DNA of 17,461 nt from assembly GCA_964424945.1 (NCBI GenBank), contig CAYRLB010000053.1:1-17461 (forward strand), in the 5' to 3' direction. The first letter of the stretch is position 1. Each line of letters opens with the position of its first letter. The notes under the pieces were generated by a model that worked only from the letters and a program-made list of their open reading frames with translations, was not told the origin of the DNA and ran no database searches. Below are positions 14,021 to 17,461 of this stretch, piece by piece. This stretch comes from WHSP01 sp964424945. Lineage in GTDB: Bacteria > Gemmatimonadota > Gemmatimonadetes > Longimicrobiales > Longimicrobiaceae. A program made the position numbers and the translations under genes.

Positions 14021-14473
14021 TGATCCCTCCTGTCTTGAGACGAGCGCCTTTCATCGTCCGGGCACAGGTAAAGTCGGCTGTGCCCGGATGCCGGGAAGGT
14101 GATCCAGAGGACCCGCTTCTTCAGACCCCTTCGAGGCGCTTGAAAGTGGTTGATCCGACACGCCTGATCAGACCGCAGCATAAAAGATACGGGTCACATC
14201 CCCTCGCGGACGTCCGGCAAGACCCGACTCCTGGTAGGGCATCTTCCCCCTCTCATGCACGTCGTCCCCTGTCCATGCAGAATCCGCAGCATGAAGGTGC
14301 GGAATCGGCATCCGAACACCATCACACAGCTATAAAAAGCAAGGGAAACACTGGGTTTCTCGGTAGGCCCATCCTCTGCCTTATCCCAGGCCAGTCAGAC
14401 GCGCCGCTCGAAAGATGGCCGGCTGGCTCCCGAGACAGGTCACGAACACGAAACGTTCACCATAGAGGATCCG
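14021..14473. other. Intergenic region between two divergent genes, no coding gene seen
   Basis: This is the divergent upstream region for the minus-strand hypothetical gene and the plus-strand repeat protein, and it looks less GC-rich than its surroundings. It contains a perfect 11-bp inverted repeat (14057-14067/14078-14088), a palindrome CTGATCAG near 14165, a TATAAA at 14331-14336 without a convincing -35 partner, a small GAAAC/GTTTC hairpin near 14343-14360, and an AGAGGA Shine-Dalgarno just before ATG 14474. No riboswitch consensus was recognised. Confidence 0.5.
14057..14088. repeat. Perfect 11-bp inverted repeat upstream of the minus-strand gene
   Basis: TCCGGGCACAG (14057-14067) and CTGTGCCCGGA (14078-14088) are exact reverse complements around a ten-base loop. 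On the minus strand the hairpin would sit about 37 bases upstream of the ATG at 14020, either in the 5' leader or at the promoter. No T-run follows on either strand, so a simple terminator is less likely than a leader structure or operator. Confidence 0.55.
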
Positions 14474-15081
14474 ATGAAAAAGAACGCCTGGTTCGCCGCC
14501 ACGATCGCCCTGGGCCTCACCGTCGGCTTCGGCGCCCGCCTTCTGACCGGCGCCGACACCGCAACGACATCCCTCGGGAATGAGGACGCTGGAACCGAAG
14601 TCGCTACCGCAAGAGCCTGGACGATACCGGGCGTCACGGTGGTCGTGCAGATCCCCGCGCGAGAGGATGGATCCTTCGTCCTCGCGAATTCGTCCGGATC
14701 GACGCTTTCGGCCGGCACGGAAGAAGTCGAGAAGTCCGCTGAGGAAACGTGGACGATGCCGGGAATCACCGTCGTCGCGCAGATCCCGGAGAGAGCAGAG
14801 CGATCCTTCGCCCTCGCCAGCTCGGCCGGAGAGACGTCTTCGATTGACGGGACCTCGATTGACGAAGAGGCCGTCACCGGGACGTCGCCGGAAGAAGGCT
14901 GGACGATGCCGGGAATCACCGTCGTCGCGCAGGTCCCCACGAGGGTGAACCGGACATTCGCGCTGAGCGGACCGGCATTCGGTCCCAGCCGCCCTTCCCG
15001 GGTGCGGTCGCGGCCGTCGCCGAGAATGGAGAAGCCGGAAATCCGCTTCCGGGACATGAAGCGCGGCAATGAGCGTAGAAT
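14474..15081 (+). CDS. Exported protein with three W-T-[IM]-P-G-[IV]-T-V-V repeats, cut by the gap
   Basis: I do not recognise this protein. It starts 'MKKNAWFAATIALGLTVGFG', a lysine pair plus hydrophobic core typical of a Sec signal or N-terminal anchor. Three copies of a 20-residue unit follow, starting at W49, W93 and W143: W-T-[IM]-P-G-[IV]-T-V-V-[AV]-Q-[IV]-P-x-R, ending in F-[AV]-L. They are joined by serine, glycine, threonine and acid-rich linkers of about 24-30 residues. After the third unit comes a basic, proline-rich stretch (170-202). The frame is still open when it meets the run of N at 15082, so the C-terminus is unknown. AGAGGA lies about five bases before the ATG. Function is unknown; the product is probably periplasmic or cell-surface. 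Confidence 0.7.
14618..14932 (+). repeat. Threefold in-gene repeat with an identical 33-bp core in copies 2 and 3
   Basis: Repeat cores begin at 14618, 14750 and 14900, offsets of 132 and 150 bases, both multiples of three. Copies 2 (14750-14782) and 3 (14900-14932) are identical over 33 bases, while copy 1 matches at protein level but has diverged in DNA. This fits stepwise in-frame duplication or gene conversion. Confidence 0.85.
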
Positions 15082-15181
15082 NNNNNNNNNNNNNNNNNNN
15101 NNNNNNNNNNNNNNNNNNNNNNNNNNNNNNNNNNNNNNNNNNNNNNNNNNNNNNNNNNNNNNNNNNNNNNNNNNNNNNNNN
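15082..15181. other. Assembly gap (100 N)
   Basis: Exactly 100 undetermined bases, the customary placeholder for a scaffold gap of unknown true length. It removes the end of the repeat-protein gene and possibly all or part of another gene. The 121 bases after it (15182-15302) hold no gene I can support apart from the Shine-Dalgarno of the next one. Confidence 0.98.
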
Positions 15182-15302
15182 GCGCGCTGTCCGGCACGCC
15201 ACCGATCGGGCGGAAAGGGCACTTACACGGAGTCGAAGCGGCTCATCGGAAGGGCGTCGATGCGCCAACGGTCACCGGACATACGTACATGGAGGGGCGG
15301 CG

Positions 15303-16337
15303 ATGAACGAAAGCAGCGAATCCACGAAAGGCGCCGGCGACAACCGGAAGGACGCCGAGCAAACAGCCGAAGAGCAGCGACAGATCCAGAGTCGCCTGGA
15401 CGCGCTGGATGCCGCGAAAGCGGAAGAAGAGGAGGAAGAGGGAGAGGATGAGCAGCCGGACGCCGTGCAGGCCGGCACTCGCGACCAGCCGGAGCTGCCC
15501 TATCCCGAACAGCATCAGCGGAAGCCCGGTCTGGAAAAAGAGATGGACCCGCGCCCTCGATACCTCGCACCGGACTACAAGGGCTCCGACAAGCTGAAGG
15601 ATATGGTTGCCATCATCACCGGGGCCGACTCAGGGATCGGGCGCGCGGTCGCCGTCCTCTTCGCGCGCGAGGGTGCGGACGTCGCGATCCTCTATCTCAA
15701 TGAGCATGAGGATGCGGAGGAGACGAAGGATGCGGTCGAGAAGGAGGGGCGCCGCGCGATCCTGATCCCCGGCGATGTGACCGATTCCGCCTACTGCCGC
15801 GACGCCGTCTCACGCACTGTCCGCGAGTTCGGGAAACTCGACATCCTCGTCAACAACGCCGCCTTTCAGGAGCACTCGGAAAGGCTCGAGGATATCACCG
15901 ACGAGCACTTCGACCGGACGATGAAGACGAACCTCTACGGTTACTTTCATATGGCCAAGGCCGCCCTTCCGCACCTGAAGGAGGGAAGCGCCATCATCAA
16001 CACCGGCTCGGTCACGGGATTGTACGGGCAGAAGGTGCTGCTCGACTATTCAATGACCAAGGGCGGCATTCACGCCTTCACGAAGTCGCTCGCGGAAAAT
16101 CTCGTCGATCGCGGAATTCGGGTGAATGCCGTAGCCCCCGGCCCTGTCTGGACGCCGCTGAACCCGGCGGACCAGCCGGCGGAGCGCATCGCGCAATTCG
16201 GAGGAAGCTCTTCGATGAAGAGACCCGCGCAGCCCGAGGAGCTGTCACCTGCCTATGTCTTCCTCGCATCTCCCGTCTGCTCGAGCTACATCACGGGTGA
16301 GGTGCTCGGGGTTATCGGCGGAGTCACGAGCTCCTGA
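15303..16337 (+). CDS. SDR-family oxidoreductase with acidic N-terminal extension (YhdF/YghA-like)
   Basis: This is a classical short-chain dehydrogenase/reductase of 344 residues. The cofactor motif TGADSGIG is at 107-114 and NNAA at 184-187. The active-site residues are N210, S236, Y249 and K253 (Y-x-x-x-K within 'DYSMTKGG'). The block 'YPEQHQRKPGLEKEMDPRP' before the Rossmann fold is typical of the YhdF/YhxC/YghA group, often linked to general stress. The substrate is unknown. Residues 1-65 are an extra, very polar tail with an acidic run at 41-50 (EEEEEEGEDE), probably disordered. The ATG at 15303 is supported by GGAGGGG at 15291-15297; the frame stays open back into the gap, but that part does not look coding. 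It converges with the Rieske gene. Confidence 0.93.
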   Translation: MNESSESTKGAGDNRKDAEQTAEEQRQIQSRLDALDAAKAEEEEEEGEDEQPDAVQAGTRDQPELPYPEQHQRKPGLEKEMDPRPRYLAPDYKGSDKLKDMVAIITGADSGIGRAVAVLFAREGADVAILYLNEHEDAEETKDAVEKEGRRAILIPGDVTDSAYCRDAVSRTVREFGKLDILVNNAAFQEHSERLEDITDEHFDRTMKTNLYGYFHMAKAALPHLKEGSAIINTGSVTGLYGQKVLLDYSMTKGGIHAFTKSLAENLVDRGIRVNAVAPGPVWTPLNPADQPAERIAQFGGSSSMKRPAQPEELSPAYVFLASPVCSSYITGEVLGVIGGVTSS

Positions 16338-16427
16338 TGAACGTGCCGATCCGCAGCGGAGGCCATCGCTCTGGGGTGCGCCGACGCTGCGGATCAGACG
16401 GGCGCACGCGCCTCGAATGAGTTCATC
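16336..16427. terminator. Nested inverted repeats between convergent genes, possible bidirectional terminator
   Basis: An inner perfect 11-bp repeat, GATCCGCAGCG (16348-16358) with CGCTGCGGATC (16385-16395), has a 26-base loop. It is nested within a 7-bp repeat GATGAAC (16336-16342) and GTTCATC (16421-16427). It lies immediately after the SDR stop and downstream of the convergent Rieske gene. There is no T-run, so termination would be of a non-canonical or Rho-assisted kind. Confidence 0.4.
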
Positions 16428-16467
16428 CCGCAGGCCGATTCCAGACGGGGCGGCGCGACACCCTCGG

Positions 16468-16782
16468 TCACGCATCCGGCAAGGTCACCCAAACGGCTCC
16501 ATCTGCGTCGACTCGCACCGGGAACACCTCCAGCGGGCGCGTTGCAGGAAGCGCCCGTACGGCTCCGGTGCAGATCTCGTAGACGGCCCCATGCCAGGGA
16601 CATTCAAGTCGGCCCTCATCGATCTCACCCCCCTCGAGCGGCAGATCCTCGTGCGTGCAGATTGCATCCAGCGCGTAAATCTCGCCGTCGACGTCACAGA
16701 GAATGACTTCGCGATCGCCCGCCAGGAAAGAACGGGCTTCGGTGGACGATACCTCGGTGCGATCGGTGACTCGGAACTCCAT
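16468..16782 (-). CDS. Rieske-type [2Fe-2S] ferredoxin
   Basis: This 104-residue soluble Rieske protein has cluster ligands C42 and H44 (C-T-H) and C61 and H64 (C-P-W-H), the standard C-x-H...C-x2-H set. 'GAVYEICTG' follows, as is usual in NirD-like and dioxygenase-type ferredoxins. It has no signal peptide or membrane anchor, so it is cytoplasmic. Such proteins pass electrons to an oxygenase, or act as the small subunit of a reductase. No oxygenase or reductase partner is encoded in the window. Upstream on the minus strand an AAAGG lies about ten bases before the ATG, and two palindromes (16824-16862) lie 42-80 bases upstream. Confidence 0.93.
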   Translation of the reverse strand: MEFRVTDRTEVSSTEARSFLAGDREVILCDVDGEIYALDAICTHEDLPLEGGEIDEGRLECPWHGAVYEICTGAVRALPATRPLEVFPVRVDADGAVWVTLPDA

Positions 16783-16823
16783 GGTTCGAATGCCTTTCGT
16801 GTTTCGTATTTCCGGGGACTGGA

Positions 16824-16845
16824 GCTGTAATCCGCGGATTCCAGC
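16824..16845. promoter_or_regulatory. 22-bp near-perfect palindrome, possible operator
   Basis: GCTG-T-AATCCGCGGATT-C-CAGC is symmetric at ten of eleven base pairs, with a perfect 12-bp centre (16829-16840). It has no loop, so it suits a dimeric DNA-binding protein rather than an RNA hairpin. It lies 42 bases upstream of the minus-strand Rieske start. Confidence 0.5.
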
Positions 16846-16846
16846 G

Positions 16847-16862
16847 GTCGCAACGTTGCGAC
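16847..16862. promoter_or_regulatory. Perfect 16-bp palindrome, possible operator
   Basis: GTCGCAACGTTGCGAC is a perfect 16-bp palindrome, one base away from the 22-bp palindrome and about 65 bases upstream of the Rieske ATG. Zero-loop symmetry suggests a binding site for a dimeric regulator; no regulator gene is present in the window. Confidence 0.5.
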
Positions 16863-17437
16863 AAGGGCGAGGGTCGGCGCATCTTTCGGGCTAAATGGGC
16901 CTGCGGGCGGTCCTCAGCGCCAGATCTGGTAAGAATGTGAATGGCTGAGGGGATCGTCATGGCGCTGGCAGGGGTACGACATGAAGATCGCCGGCGTTCT
17001 CTTGCCGGATATGCCTCTGCCTGCGGAGTCGCGGGCTCCGCGCCGCGTACACGAATGCCGGCTTCGGCTCTCGCCTTCCGGCCCTCGCTTGCCTTGACGG
17101 ATGAAGTCGGAACGGGCATTTTCTTCGCTCCCATGACGGAAGTGCCAGTCTGGCGCGTCGCTTTCGCGTGCGACGTCGCATCACATCCGAAGGTGATCGT
17201 GCCTCGTCTCTGCGCTGGCCCTTTCGTTGCAGATTCTGACAACTCTTCCGGCTGAAGGTAGATCCGCCTCCATCGAGCTCGCGAGCCGTCCCGGTACAGA
17301 AAGTACTGATACCGGATCGACTTATGGCGCGCGAGGCTGTGTGCGGTGGAGTGAACTTTCCGGGAAATCTGGGGTTTGTCCCCTTTAACGGTCCCCCGCG
17401 GCCGACTCGTTCTCACTCAAAACCGGAGTAGTGGTAC

Positions 17438-17461
17438 ATGCGACGTTTCGTTCCTCGGGTC
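17438..17461 (+). CDS. Possible start of an unidentified gene (3' truncated by window edge)
   Basis: ATG at 17438 opens eight codons (MRRFVPRV) before the window ends. CGGAG lies about ten bases upstream, an acceptable Shine-Dalgarno. The basic N-terminus could begin a signal peptide, but far too little is visible to say what it is. Confidence 0.3.

Larger units (their letters stand above)
16783..17437. other. Mostly empty intergenic stretch
   Basis: About 0.65 kb lie between the divergent Rieske gene and the edge gene. It contains the two palindromes listed separately, a 38-codon frame at 16981-17097 with a faint ImuB-like N-terminus, and frames at 16941-17255 (plus) and 16694-17416 (minus) that lack recognisable protein character. 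Near the right end are a TTTCC-G-GGAAA dyad and a GGGG/CCCC mini-hairpin (about 17355-17382), possibly promoter elements of the edge gene. Confidence 0.45.

Noticed and set aside
14381..15268. Minus-strand frames running through the N gap
   Set aside because: Antisense to the exported repeat protein; continuity through N is meaningless.
16784..16796. GGTTCGAAT-x-CCT similarity to the tRNA-Val T-arm, as a possible attachment-site copy
   Set aside because: Only nine contiguous matching bases, it does not extend to the tRNA 3' end, and it lies in the leader of the Rieske gene.
16941..17255. Plus-strand frame of 104 codons
   Set aside because: No Shine-Dalgarno, no recognisable domain, and composition typical of a GC-rich chance frame.
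16694..17416. Minus-strand frame of 240 codons overlapping the Rieske gene start
   Set aside because: No domain character, and it overlaps a gene with a complete Rieske ligand set.

Overview
The window is GC-rich bacterial DNA. It starts inside a housekeeping block (ileS-lspA-rluA/D family), runs through a long co-directional operon of signalling and TPR-scaffold genes to about 13.3 kb, then crosses a tRNA-Val gene into a looser, mixed-strand region holding one 100-N assembly gap. The style of the TPR proteins (coiled coil plus TPR with a 'DHLGASTF' segment, DUF4388-TPR fusions beside MglA) reminds me of Gemmatimonadota. That is recollection of protein style, not a search result; Myxococcota-like lineages are an alternative.

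Region 1 (1-2393): the 3' end of a type-2 isoleucyl-tRNA synthetase, lipoprotein signal peptidase LspA, and an RluA/RluD-family pseudouridine synthase, with overlapping or abutting reading frames.

Region 2 (2401-12034), the main interest: eight tightly packed genes. In order they encode a large TPR scaffold; a DUF4388/PATAN-TPR protein; a TPR protein fused to a roadblock/LC7 (MglB-like) domain; an MglA-type GTPase with its key residues; a DnaA-type AAA+ ATPase without the DNA-binding domain and with degraded catalytic positions; a second DUF4388-TPR protein with two tandem MshEN-like (c-di-GMP receptor-like) motifs; a CheR methyltransferase; and a coiled-coil/TPR protein. Genes touch or overlap at nearly every junction (TAGATG, TGATG, ATGA, ATGA), so they are probably made together. 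I infer a polarity or motility control complex: MglA GTPase switch, roadblock partner, ATP switch, possible c-di-GMP input, methyltransferase output and TPR scaffolds. No single known system that I can name has all these parts.

Region 3 (about 12031-13594): a membrane-anchored gluzincin-type peptidase that probably uses a CTG start, a 64-residue two-helix membrane protein, tRNA-Val(UAC), and a perfect 20-bp inverted repeat that likely ends transcription.

Region 4 (13595-17461): a small conserved-looking hypothetical gene on the minus strand; an exported protein with three copies of a W-T-[IM]-P-G-[IV]-T-V-V motif, cut by the N gap; an SDR oxidoreductase of the stress-associated YhdF/YghA type with an acidic N-terminal tail; a Rieske ferredoxin on the minus strand with two abutting palindromes upstream; a mostly empty 0.6-kb stretch; and the first eight codons of a possible gene at the right edge.
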